Positions 1-8,952 of a DNA stretch of 64,000 bases are shown one piece after another. The notes under the pieces were generated by a model, which saw nothing but the letters and a program-made list of their open reading frames with translations, was not told the origin of the DNA and ran no database searches. How positions within the stretch are numbered: the stretch's first letter is position 1; every line of letters starts with the position of its first letter. The stretch spans positions 3,685,501 through 3,749,500 of the forward strand of contig BSDZ01000015.1 in the NCBI GenBank assembly GCA_030268105.1, read 5' to 3'. The position numbers and the translations under genes are program-made. Origin of the DNA: Volvox africanus (taxonomy: Eukaryota; Chlorophyta; Chlorophyceae; Chlamydomonadales; Volvocaceae).

Positions 1-869
1 GCTTCCCCAAGCGGATCCTGCACTTGCACGGCATTTGCACGAGGGCCAGACTTGACTTCTTCCTCGCCGGCAAGAAGTCGTATCTCCGCGCCCTTAGCAA
101 AAGCGACCAACGCGTCATACGACTTGATCTGCGCTCCAACCAAGTCAGTGGCGCACCATTTAGCCAAAAGTTTCGTTAGGCCTCGCCTAAACCAAAAGAC
201 ACGCTCAGATTCGGTGAGGTCAGCAATGGGAGTCACAAGTGCTTCGAAGCGTGACTGGTACGCAGGTACATTTTCATCCCGACGCATGTGGTAGCTACCG
301 GCTGCCAAAACGTTACGAGCTTCCACATCGCGTGCTTGAACCTCAGTAGCGAATCGTGCGAGCAAAGCGGCGACTAACTCGTCAAAAGTATAGCTGCCCC
401 GGGCGTTGGTCCAATTGCGATACCAGTCCTTCGCTGCGCCCTCGAGGGTGTTACCAACGAAGAGACACCTGATACCGTCATTATCGCCACCATGAACAGC
501 TTGGAGGTACTTTTTAGCGTCACGCACGTACGCACGAGTTGCATCGGCTATGCTATGCCCTGGTGTCTTGTCGGTCAGCGAAATATTGAGCCTAGGAACG
601 GGAATCGACAATCTCATCACCTCAGGGATGTCATCATGCCCTCGAGCTTGAGGTAATGGCAGAACCCTTGGTCCAGCAGTGTTGTCCATATTCGTGTTCA
701 CTGCTGAATGCGGCACAATTAAGTGAGCAGGGGTCTGAAGGAAAAGGGGCTCTTGAGTGGCTCGCGCGCCAACAGTCTCAAGACCTCTATCCAGCGCTCT
801 AGCAGCTACAACGAAATCGGGTTGGCTAGCTAGGCTAGTGTGCGGCGTATCGTCGTGTTCCGCGGACAT
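1..869 (-). CDS. Ty3/gypsy gag, copy R1 (partial, runs off left edge)
   Basis: Structural Gag protein of an LTR retrotransposon; it would form the cytoplasmic particle that packages element RNA. The start is the ATG complementary to 867-869, at the position matching the gag start of the complete copies at 7717, 17669 and 23935. The visible part is the N-terminal ~290 codons, nearly identical to those copies. The CCHC zinc knuckle and everything downstream lie outside the window, so intactness cannot be judged. It is oriented away from the LTR at 1336-2159, which is therefore the 5' LTR. Confidence 0.85.
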   Translation of the reverse strand, partial: MSAEHDDTPHTSLASQPDFVVAARALDRGLETVGARATQEPLFLQTPAHLIVPHSAVNTNMDNTAGPRVLPLPQARGHDDIPEVMRLSIPVPRLNISLTDKTPGHSIADATRAYVRDAKKYLQAVHGGDNDGIRCLFVGNTLEGAAKDWYRNWTNARGSYTFDELVAALLARFATEVQARDVEARNVLAAGSYHMRRDENVPAYQSRFEALVTPIADLTESERVFWFRRGLTKLLAKWCATDLVGAQIKSYDALVAFAKGAEIRLLAGEEEVKSGPRANAVQVQDPLGE

Positions 870-1335
870 GGAGCACGAAACGATACCCTAGTTTTGCGTA
901 ATAGAAGCCGACTTCTATCGCAAAGGCAAGAGTACAAAACAACTCGGTGAGCCTACCGACAGTACTCTTGAGAAGATTCAGCAAACTCAGCAAGTAATTG
1001 CCCAGCTGAGTCCTGATCTCCGTAGTTTGGGCAATGAGAGTCGCCAACTGGTCCGGACGAACGCCGGTCTCAGTCGCCGCGGCAAGCAATGCCGGTGCAC
1101 TGAGATTACCTGCGACTCAGAGCGTACACTTACACAACAAGTGCAGCAATCTAAACAAAAGCAATTAAACAATTACAAACCGGAAGCGGCGGCGTCCAAA
1201 ACGGCGCGGCCTAAGTCTTCGGCAAAAGTATCTAGCGGTCCTCGTGGTTCGACGCTGGAACTCGCCATAGAAAGAACCTACTTCCGATTAGACAGAGAGA
1301 GACAGTTAGGCAACGAACCTGTCTCGATACCAAAT
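870..1335 (-). other. R1 untranslated leader with primer-binding site
   Basis: Leader between the 5' LTR and gag. The likely primer-binding site is complementary to 1318-1332 (reads TGGTATCGAGACAGG), three bases inside the LTR end. It resembles the initiator-methionine tRNA sites of many plant LTR elements (TGGTATCA...). The leader also carries a conserved reading frame overlapping the gag start (835-1089), discussed as a finding. Confidence 0.65.
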
Positions 1336-2159
1336 TGTTGTACCTCTCGTTCGCGTTTGCTCATGAGTATCTGCACGTCTGGAGACTATCGACACCGATG
1401 CGCGAGCACTTGCAAGTACAGCAAGGCAAGCGAGAGCAAACAGAGACAGCGGAAGACTTCAAGACGAAGAGAGATATAACTTACGGTCTTACAGGTCGGA
1501 ATGATGCAATGGACGAAATCGCCGTCAGCGCCGGAAGCAAGCAATCATCACGCGGCGGTGATTAGCGAAGTTCAGGCTTAGCTCGGGCTAAGTAGAGTAT
1601 CGTATAGTAATAGTAATGTAGAACACACAAGTGTTCTCTGGTATCGAATGTCTCCTTTAGCTTAGCCGTCCTCGCATCTGTTATACTCGCAGCATCGCAG
1701 TGCCGTACGATTCACATTAGGAGGCCGATCCTAGATGTGACAACCCTACTGCGCCTAGGCGATGTCTACGCATAACAACGTATAAGCCTTTCCGGCATTC
1801 GCATGATGCAAGGGTCCGGATAACGATATCCGATTGCAGGGCATGCATCGCGACGAGTGCGGCGCTCTTAACGTGTGCTGTAATGAAGTAATATTATATC
1901 AGATAATATTACTTATCGTTTCGTAGCACGAGCATAATGCGCACTTCAATGATTCGGTCATTCATGCATGCTAGGCGGATTTGCTATGATGCGATGTCGC
2001 GATGGATAATGACAACATGCCAGATGCATATATAAATGTATGCGAATACATTTATATCATACAGATTCATTCATATGTAATGCGTTCATCACAAAAGCAC
2101 TTCGCCTCGTAGGATCGCGTCGACCTACGCGTCGGCGGGAAATGAACCGTAGCACAACA
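1336..2159 (-). repeat. 5' LTR of copy R1
   Basis: An 824-bp LTR bounded by TGTTGT...ACAACA when read on the minus strand. It closely matches the other six LTRs in the window and lies immediately upstream of the R1 leader and gag. Diagnostic bases (such as CTACGAGG near its 5' end) place it with the R4 LTRs rather than the R2 LTRs. The partner LTR is outside the window, so the target-site duplication cannot be tested. Confidence 0.9.
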
Positions 2160-3010
2160 ATCAATCCCTTATCTTACAGTTCAATTGTGCACTCGAAATA
2201 TACAGCAGCAAGATTTTCTACAGGGTACATGCGTACGTACAGGGTGTGTCTCATTAGGCATGTCTCAATCTTGAAACTCGTAAGCAGCAGTAGGCATATA
2301 GCGGGAAATCCCAGGCGTGCCCCAAAATTGAATGCTAGCTAGTGAGAACTCTGAACACCATTTCCAGATTCCCCTTCAAACGTTTCTAGATGCAGTGGAG
2401 GTGAGAGTCTCAAATACCTATTATGGGTGGCTAAGCAACATCATGTGGTAAATAATTAAGGGAGGGTCTTAAGTACGTAGCTAACAAGATGTATGCAGCT
2501 GGGACAGTATCCACATGCAGTGATGGGGGTCCCTTTAGTATTTAGATGATGATCGTTCGATATGCAGATGCAGGGAAGACAGGCCCCCACAGTATCTAGA
2601 TGTGGCAAGGATGATATGCAGATATGGTGAAAGGAGGGGGCTATCATCAGGCTACCTTCATGATAGAATACAGAACAAAAGCGCAACAGTGGGGCCTCCT
2701 CATGCAAGGGTCCTCACCAGTCAAGATAAAAGATAGCCGGGTGCAGATAGGGAAGGGGATGTAGGAGCCAAGAGAGGGGCATCTAGAAGCGGAACTGGTA
2801 GGGATGGTGCATATGGCTGGAGGATGTGGTGGTGGAAGCTGCTCTGTAGTCCCAGGTAAAACCCCTGTTTTTAATGGAACTGGTGGATGTGCACACCTTA
2901 GCATGCTTTATTGCTTTCGTCACAAAAAATGAAGGTTGTACGATGGCACGGAGATAGCTACCATTACCTACTTCGACAACATCTGCATATAGTGGGTGCT
3001 GGGGTTTTTA

Positions 3011-3054
3011 AAAACCCTAAAACCCTAAAACCCTAAAACCCTAAAACCCTAAAA
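3011..3054 (-). repeat. Interstitial telomere-type repeat (AAAACCCT)n
   Basis: Five uninterrupted AAAACCCT units plus AAAA, read directly. The complement TTTTAGGG is the telomere repeat known from Chlamydomonas and relatives. It directly follows a small inverted repeat (GGTTTTT/AAAAACC at 3003-3018). It is internal here, flanked by retrotransposons. Confidence 0.9.
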
Positions 3055-3109
3055 GTATGATACTAATGTTTGGAGTTAAAGACTCTGCTGCCGCCTGAGT
3101 TGTATACGA

Positions 3110-3560
3110 CTGGTCCCTCTCAACTCTCTCACGCCCCTCAATCCTCAGAAGCCCCTCAGCTCTCTCACATTTTATCTCTGTTAAATCCGCCAACATAAGC
3201 AAAGTACAAATTGGAAGATGACCATACACGGTCTATCCTAGACACTACCCGTAGACACCCAGGATACAACATCTCACGCCCCTCAATCCTCAGAGGTCTC
3301 TCAGGTGTCTCATATCCCAATCCCAGGTCTCTTTGGTCACTCAGACCTCTCAGTCTTCTCATCAAATCTTTCAGTTGTCTACGGTTATTACGGCACGCAC
3401 ACGTGTCGTGTCATATGGAATCACCTCTTCCCGCAGGCCCCCGCCCCTGCCTTGGGGTTTGCTAGAATGTTGACCTGAGAGGTCTGACAGGCAGGCCTGA
3501 TGAGTGACCTGTGAGACCTGAGTGACATGAAATACTTCAGAGAGTTGAGAAGCAGCGGGG
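3110..3560. repeat. CT-rich repeat block
   Basis: The phrase CTCACGCCCCTCAATCCTCAG occurs near 3127 and again near 3273. Runs of CTCTCAG / CAGGTCTCT are echoed in inverted form around 3475-3535 (GACCTGAGAGGTCTGACAGG). It looks like degenerate satellite or subtelomere-like DNA next to the telomere-type repeat. No coding content was recognised. Confidence 0.5.
3190..3262 (-). repeat. Dispersed unclassified repeat, copy 1
   Basis: On the minus strand this reads like the block at 31400-31480 (shared phrase GACCGTGTATGGTC followed by TCTTCC) and like 39800-39870. There are no coding features or clear terminal repeats; it may be a small non-autonomous element. Confidence 0.5.
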
Positions 3561-4051
3561 CACACAATGCACTCTTGAAGAGATTCTAATAATTCAAGAG
3601 TTCCAGTCTTAGGCCTGAGACAGCCCCAGACTCAAAATAATTCTCAGATTCCACTGAAAAGTGTTTTAGGTTCTAAATGACTCCCGTGTCACTATATAAA
3701 TAGATGTCGCGATCGATCATGTACATAGGGGTTGCTGTGAACCACACAATTCGTAATGAAAGGTGACGTGGATGGACAGGCTAGAAAGGATGCCCTGTGT
3801 TGTATCATACTCTAAGAAAGGGTTCGCGAGTTAACGTCAGGATTAGACATCCTAATCATTATCATGATACTACACCCTGGGCATCTAAGGTGTCGTTTGG
3901 CTGTGAGGAGGCAGTATGGGAACTGATAATACATACATAAGCGGTACGGTCAATAATGGGGAAGTACATACATGCCAGCGTTGTAGTTGCACAGTACGGC
4001 ACACATGCACATAAAGATGGTATGTGAAAAGCAGGTGTAGAGCGCTCTAAG

Positions 4052-4875
4052 TGTTGTACCTCTCGTTCGCGTTTGCTCATGAGTATCTGCACGTCTGGAG
4101 ACTATCGACACCGATGCGCGAGCACTTGCAAGTACAGCAAGGCAAGCGAGAGCAAACAGAGACAGCGGAAGACTTCAAGACGAAGAGAGATATAACTTAC
4201 GGTCTTACAGATCGGAATGATGCAATGGACGAAATCGCCGTCAGCGCCGGAAGCAAGCAATCATCACGCGGCGGTGATTAGCGAAGTTCAGGCTTAGCTC
4301 GGGCTAAGTAGAATATCGTATAGTAATAGTAATGTAGAACACACAAGTGTTCTCCGGTATCGAATGTCTTATCTTGCTTAGCCGTCCTCGCATCTGTTAT
4401 ACTCGCAGCATCGCAGTGCCGTACGATTCACATTAGGAGGCCGATCCTAGATGTGACAACCCTACTGCGTATGGGCGATGTCTACTCGTAACAACGTATA
4501 AGCCTTTCCGGCATTCGCATGATGCAAGGGTCCGGATAACGATATCCGGTTGCAGGGCATGTATCGCGACGAGGGCGGCGCTCTCAACGTGTGCTTAAAT
4601 GAAGTAATATTATATCAGATAATATTACTTATCGTTTCGTAGCACGAGCATAATGCGCACTTCAATGATTCGGTCATTCATGCATGCTAGGCGGATTTGC
4701 TATGATGCGATGTCGCGATGGATAATGACAACATGTCAGATGCATATATAAATGTATGCGAATACATTTATATCATGCAGATTCATTCATATGTAATGCG
4801 TTCATCACAAAAGCACTTCGCCTCGTAGGATCGCGTCGACCTACGCGTCGGCGGGAAATGAACCGTAGCACAACA
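4052..4875 (-). repeat. 3' LTR of copy R2
   Basis: An 824-bp LTR with TGTTGT/ACAACA ends on the minus strand. It is followed on the right by the polypurine tract and the pol C-terminus. It differs from the R2 5' LTR at several positions, including the stretch around 4365-4378. Confidence 0.93.
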
Positions 4876-4890
4876 ATTATCCCCCCTCCC
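4876..4890 (-). other. R2 polypurine tract
   Basis: The minus strand reads a G/A-rich tract ending in ATAAT directly before the 3' LTR. This is the expected primer for plus-strand DNA synthesis and is the same in R3 and R4. Confidence 0.75.
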
Positions 4891-4934
4891 GTATGCAGCG
4901 TCCTCGTTGCATCATACAGCATCGACTGCAGGGG

Positions 4935-6426
4935 TCATTGGGCTTGCGTGGCACGTTTGCGGGCTTCTTCGAGCAGGGGTTTCATGTCCTGTGAGAAGTA
5001 GAGTGCCGGTTCCCATGAGTTGTGCTCGTCGGTATACCCTGTCCACTTAACCCAAGTACTCGTGTACTGTTCGCTTACGTCGGTGTCGGCCCACACGACG
5101 CGCGCGATAATCTAACACCCGCTCCACATCGTAAAACTTCTGTTTACCAGCGATCCAGGTCTTGGGAACTGGTTCGATCGCTGCGGGGGCGTTAGCAGGC
5201 TCAGGGACGGGTTCCATACTACGATACAGACGAACAAGCGATACGTGAAACGTGGGGTGAATGGTCATATCAGTGGGCAATGCAAGCTCCACAGCCACAT
5301 TCCCAACCATGCGCACGACAGGATACGGACCAATCCAGCGGGGTAAGAGTTTTCGGGATCCGTCGGCCAAGGAACGCAAGTTCTTGGTGCTTAGCAACAC
5401 GAGTTGCCCCTCCGAAAACGTCACATCCTGCTTGGATTTGTTATAGTATTCCGTCGTTCGTTGCTGCGTCGCGTCCAAACACGACTTCGCGTCTGTGATT
5501 CGGGACATAAAAGACTTGGCAAAAAGTTTAGCAGCAGGCACGTTCACTTCCAACTCACGCCACACGGGTAGCGCGGGATGAAATCCGTAGTTAAGAAAGA
5601 ACGGACTTTTGCCTGTAGAGCGGTTAACAGCATTGTTAAGCGCGAATTCTGCCGCAGTCAAATACGTATCCCAAACGAGTGGTGTGCGACCAGCATAATT
5701 GCGCAACATATCACCCAACGTGCGGTTTGTGCGTTCGGTTTGACCATCAGTCTGCGGGTGATACGCCGTGCTCAGGTTGACGCGCATGCCAACTAGTTTG
5801 CAGAGCGCTTCCCAAAACTTAGACATGAACTGTCCACCGCGGTCCAAGATCACATTTTTGGGAATCCCGTGTAACCGAACCACATTATCGAAAAACAAAC
5901 GTGCGGTTTGCTCAGCCGTGCAGGATGATGTGCATGGTGCTAGGTGAACCATCTTAGTCAGACGATCGACCATTACGAACACCGCATCGTATCCCCCCTC
6001 AGTTTTGGGCAGCGCGACTATGAAGTCCATGGAAACACTTTCCCAAGGCGCATCCGGGACAGGCAACGGTTGCAACAACCCATGGCCCTTACCGGACAAA
6101 GCCTTATTGCGCTGGCACAGACTGCATGTCTGGACGAAGTTCGCCGCATCCTTAGCCAAACGAGGCCACCAAAAGGAACGTTGCACCAAGTCGATCAATC
6201 GCTTGCTACCAGGGTGTCCTGCTAACGGGTCCTCGTGGAACCGCGCAAGGATGTCGTAGCGTAGCGCGTCGTCGTTCGGAACGACGATTTGCGTAGCTGC
6301 ACCCTCCGTCCGTACCCAAAGGCCATTCTGCTTGCGAAGGTTTTCTACATTAGCCGGGTCCGCGAACCAGGCGTCTGCGTTGTAGGCAACCTTCAACCGC
6401 TCCGCGAGGTCCGTCGCGATCGGTAC
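4935..6426 (-). pseudogene. R2 pol, distal part: integrase and chromodomain
   Basis: C-terminal part of Pol on the minus strand, cut off from its proximal part by the R3 insertion at 6426/6427. It contains the integrase zinc-finger Cys pair (CSLCQRNK), the core with VDRLTKM and DRGGQF, the [10 protein letters not shown] segment with the catalytic Glu, and the start of a chromodomain ([12 protein letters not shown]). Relative to R3 and R4 an extra G near 5051-5053 shifts the frame inside the chromodomain. The stop matching the other copies is TGA at 4935-4937. The open frame that seems to continue into the R3 LTR is an artefact of the insertion. Confidence 0.9.
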
Positions 6427-7250
6427 TGTTGTGCTACGGTTCATTTCCCGTCGACGCGTAGGTCGACGCGATCCTATGAGGCGAAGTGCTTTTGTGATGA
6501 ACGCATTACATATGAATGAATCTGCATGATATAAATGTATTCGCATACATTTATATATGCATTTGGCATGTTGTCATTATCCATCGCGACATCGCACCAT
6601 GGCAAATCCGCCTAGCATGCATGAATGACCGAATCATTGAAGTGCGCATTATGCTCGTGCTACGAAACGATAAGTAATATTATCTGATATAATATTACTT
6701 CATTACAGCACACGTTAAGAGCGCCGCACTCGTCGCGATGCATGCCCTGCAATCGGATATCGTTATCCGGACCCTTGCATCATGCGAATGCCGGAAAGGC
6801 TTATACGTTGTTATGCGTAGACATCGCCTAGGCGCAGTAGGGTTGTCACATCTAGGATCGGCCTCCTAATGTGAATCGTACGGCACTGCGATGCTGCGAG
6901 TATAACAGATGCGAGGACGGCTAAGCTAAAGGAGACATTCGATACCAGAGAACACTTGTGTGTTCTACATTACTATTACTATACGATACTCTACTTAGCC
7001 CGAGCTAAGCCTGAACTTCGCTAATCACCGCCGCGTGATGATTGCTTGCTTCCGGCGCTGACGGCGATTTCGTCCATTGCATCATTCCGACCTGTAAGAC
7101 CGTAAGTTATATCTCTCTTCGTCTTGAAGTCTTCCGCTGTCTCTGTTTGCTCTCGCTTGCCTTGCTGTACTTGCAAGTGCTCGCGCATCGGTGTCGATAG
7201 TCTCCAGACGTGCAGATACTCATGAGCAAACGCGAACGAGAGGTACAACA
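6427..7250 (+). repeat. 5' LTR of copy R3
   Basis: An 824-bp LTR. The first ~200 bp match the R3 3' LTR (CCTATGAGG, CTGCATGAT, CGCACCATGG). From about 6625 onward the sequence instead follows the R1/R4 type. It contains five short perfect hairpins (see 6529-7009). Confidence 0.93.
6529..7009 (+). promoter_or_regulatory. Five perfect hairpins in the LTR
   Basis: Perfect inverted repeats with 4-5 nt loops, read directly. Arms are 6529-6540/6545-6556 (12 bp, loop TCGC), 6672-6683/6689-6700 (12 bp, loop CTGAT), 6754-6759/6764-6769 (6 bp), 6949-6955/6960-6966 (7 bp) and 6994-6999/7004-7009 (6 bp). They recur at equivalent positions in the other LTRs. They could be factor-binding palindromes or RNA structures; the role is unknown. 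Confidence 0.7.
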
Positions 7251-7716
7251 ATTTGGTATCGAGACAGGTTCGTTGCCTAACTGTCTCTCTCTGTCTAATC
7301 GGAAGTAGGTTCTTTCTATGGCGAGTTCCAGCGTCGAACCACGAGGACCGCTAGATACTTTTGCCGAAGACTTAGGCCGCGCCGTTTTGGACGCCGCCGC
7401 TTCCGGTTTGTAATTGTTTAATTGCTTTTGTTTAGATTGCTGCACTTGTTGTGTAAGTGTACGCTCTGAGTCGCAGGTAATCTCAGTGCACCGGCATTGC
7501 TTGCCGCGGCGACTGAGACCGGCGTTCGTCCGGACCAGTTGGCGACTCTCATTGCCCAAACTACGGAGATCAGGACTCAGCTGGGCAATTACTTGCTGAG
7601 TTTGCTGAATCTTCTCAAGAGTACTGTCGGTAGGCTCACCGAGTTGTTTTGTACTCTTGCCTTTGCGATAGAAGTCGGCTTCTATTACGCAAAACTAGGG
7701 TATCGTTTTGTGCTCC
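7251..7716 (+). other. R3 leader with primer-binding site
   Basis: 466-nt leader. The probable primer-binding site is 7254-7268 (TGGTATCGAGACAGG), three bases after the LTR. It carries the conserved leader reading frame (7497-7751) that overlaps the gag start in another frame. Confidence 0.65.
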
Positions 7717-8952
7717 ATGTCCGCGGAACACGACGATACGCCGCACACTAGCCTAGCTAGCCAACCCGATTTCGTTGTAGCTGCTAGAGCGCCGGATAGA
7801 GGTCTTGAGACTGTTGGCGCGCGAGCCACTCAAGAGCCCCTTTTCCTTCAGACCCCTGCTCACTTAATTGTGCCGCATTCAGCAGTGAACACGAATATGG
7901 ACAACACTGCTGGACCAAGGGTTCTGCCATTACCTCAAGCTCGAGGGCATGATGACATCCCTGAGGTGATGAGATTGTCGATTCCCGTTCCTAGGCTCAA
8001 TATTTCGCTGACCGACAAGACACCAGGGCATAGCATAGCCGATGCAACTCGTGCGTACGTGCGTGACGCTAAAAAGTACCTCCAAGCTGTTCATGGTGGC
8101 GATAATGACGGTATCAGGTGTCTCTTCGTTGGTAACACCCTCGAGGGCGCAGCGAAGGACTGGTATCGCAATTGGACCAACGCCCGGGGCAGCTATACTT
8201 TTGACGAGTTAGTCGCCGCTTTGCTCGCACGATTCGCTACTGAGGTTCAAGCACGCGATGTGGAAGCTCGTAACGTTTTGGCAGCCGGTAGCTACCACAT
8301 GCGTCGGGATGAAAATGTACCTGCGTACCAGTCACGCTTCGAAGCACTTGTGACTCCCATTGCTGACCTCACCGAATCTGAGCGTGTCTTTTGGTTTAGG
8401 CGAGGCCTAACGAAACTTTTGGCTAAATGGTGCGCCACTGACTTGGTTGGAGCGCAGATCAAGTCGTATGACGCGTTGGTCGCTTTTGCTAAGGGCGCGG
8501 AGATACGACTTCTTGCCGGCGAGGAAGAAGTCAAGTCTGGCCCTCGTGCAAATGCCGTGCAAGTGCAGGATCCGCTTGGGGAAGCTGTAGCTCTCGACCA
8601 GGACCTCGGCGCGACCCGCCCCACGCCTACTGCCGTGACGCGGCGCAGCAACGGGCAACGCAAGGCGCGCGGGGGCGCTAGCTCGGGTGTCCGTGGTACA
8701 GGAGGAGCAGGTCCGAGCTCGGACCCAGCTAGGAACAGGAAGCGTGGTGGTGCGCCGTCGTCGGCAGCCGCACAGCGTTCCGACCCCAACGCGAAGCGTA
8801 CTCGTACGGATGACACATTTATGCCAAAATGGAATTGCAATCGTTCCGAATTCGAGCGTCGAAAATTGGCCAACGTTTGTCTACGGTGTGCGGAGAGCCA
8901 TTCTACGAAGGATTGCCCTCTAATGCCGCCGTTTGTACCTCAGCCGAAATAG
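7717..8952 (+). CDS. R3 Gag polyprotein (411 aa)
   Basis: Gag capsid/nucleocapsid protein, full length and uninterrupted. The ATG at 7717 is chosen because it is conserved in all copies; in-frame TTG at 7708 is not needed. The central part (residues ~90-250) is the retrotransposon gag-type capsid region (DWYRNW, FWFRRGL). The C-terminal third is basic and low-complexity. It ends in a zinc knuckle CLRCAESHSTKDC, spaced C-X2-C-X3-H-X4-C, one residue shorter than the usual C-X2-C-X4-H-X4-C. The TAG stop is followed by pol in the same frame, so a minority of ribosomes could continue into Gag-Pol. Confidence 0.93.
   Translation: MSAEHDDTPHTSLASQPDFVVAARAPDRGLETVGARATQEPLFLQTPAHLIVPHSAVNTNMDNTAGPRVLPLPQARGHDDIPEVMRLSIPVPRLNISLTDKTPGHSIADATRAYVRDAKKYLQAVHGGDNDGIRCLFVGNTLEGAAKDWYRNWTNARGSYTFDELVAALLARFATEVQARDVEARNVLAAGSYHMRRDENVPAYQSRFEALVTPIADLTESERVFWFRRGLTKLLAKWCATDLVGAQIKSYDALVAFAKGAEIRLLAGEEEVKSGPRANAVQVQDPLGEAVALDQDLGATRPTPTAVTRRSNGQRKARGGASSGVRGTGGAGPSSDPARNRKRGGAPSSAAAQRSDPNAKRTRTDDTFMPKWNCNRSEFERRKLANVCLRCAESHSTKDCPLMPPFVPQPK

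Larger units (their letters stand above)
2160..4046. other. Intergenic DNA, no gene supported
   Basis: About 1.9 kb between R1 and R2. Open frames here are short and unrecognisable. It holds a telomere-type repeat (3011-3054), CT-rich blocks that recur in direct and inverted form (about 3110-3560), and a copy of a dispersed unclassified repeat (about 3190-3262). Confidence 0.6.

Noticed and set aside
1027..1479. 150-codon frame in the leader/LTR, recurring at 7107-7559, 17827-18279 and 23325-23777
   Set aside because: Runs antisense to the element transcript through leader and LTR end; composition is low-information and it follows the repeat, not a gene.
5047..6546. 499-codon minus-strand frame as a separate gene
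   Set aside because: It fuses R3 LTR sequence to the R2 integrase remnant across the insertion point.
6689..6700. TAATATTAC inside an LTR hairpin, the nonanucleotide of geminivirus-type origins
   Set aside because: In such viruses the motif lies in the loop of a GC-rich stem; here it is part of an AT stem arm and no replication-initiator gene is nearby. Coincidence is more likely.
8292..8873. 193-codon minus-strand frame opposite gag (also 16546-17094 and 24510-25091)
   Set aside because: An antisense shadow of gag, recurring only because gag is conserved between copies; no independent motif.
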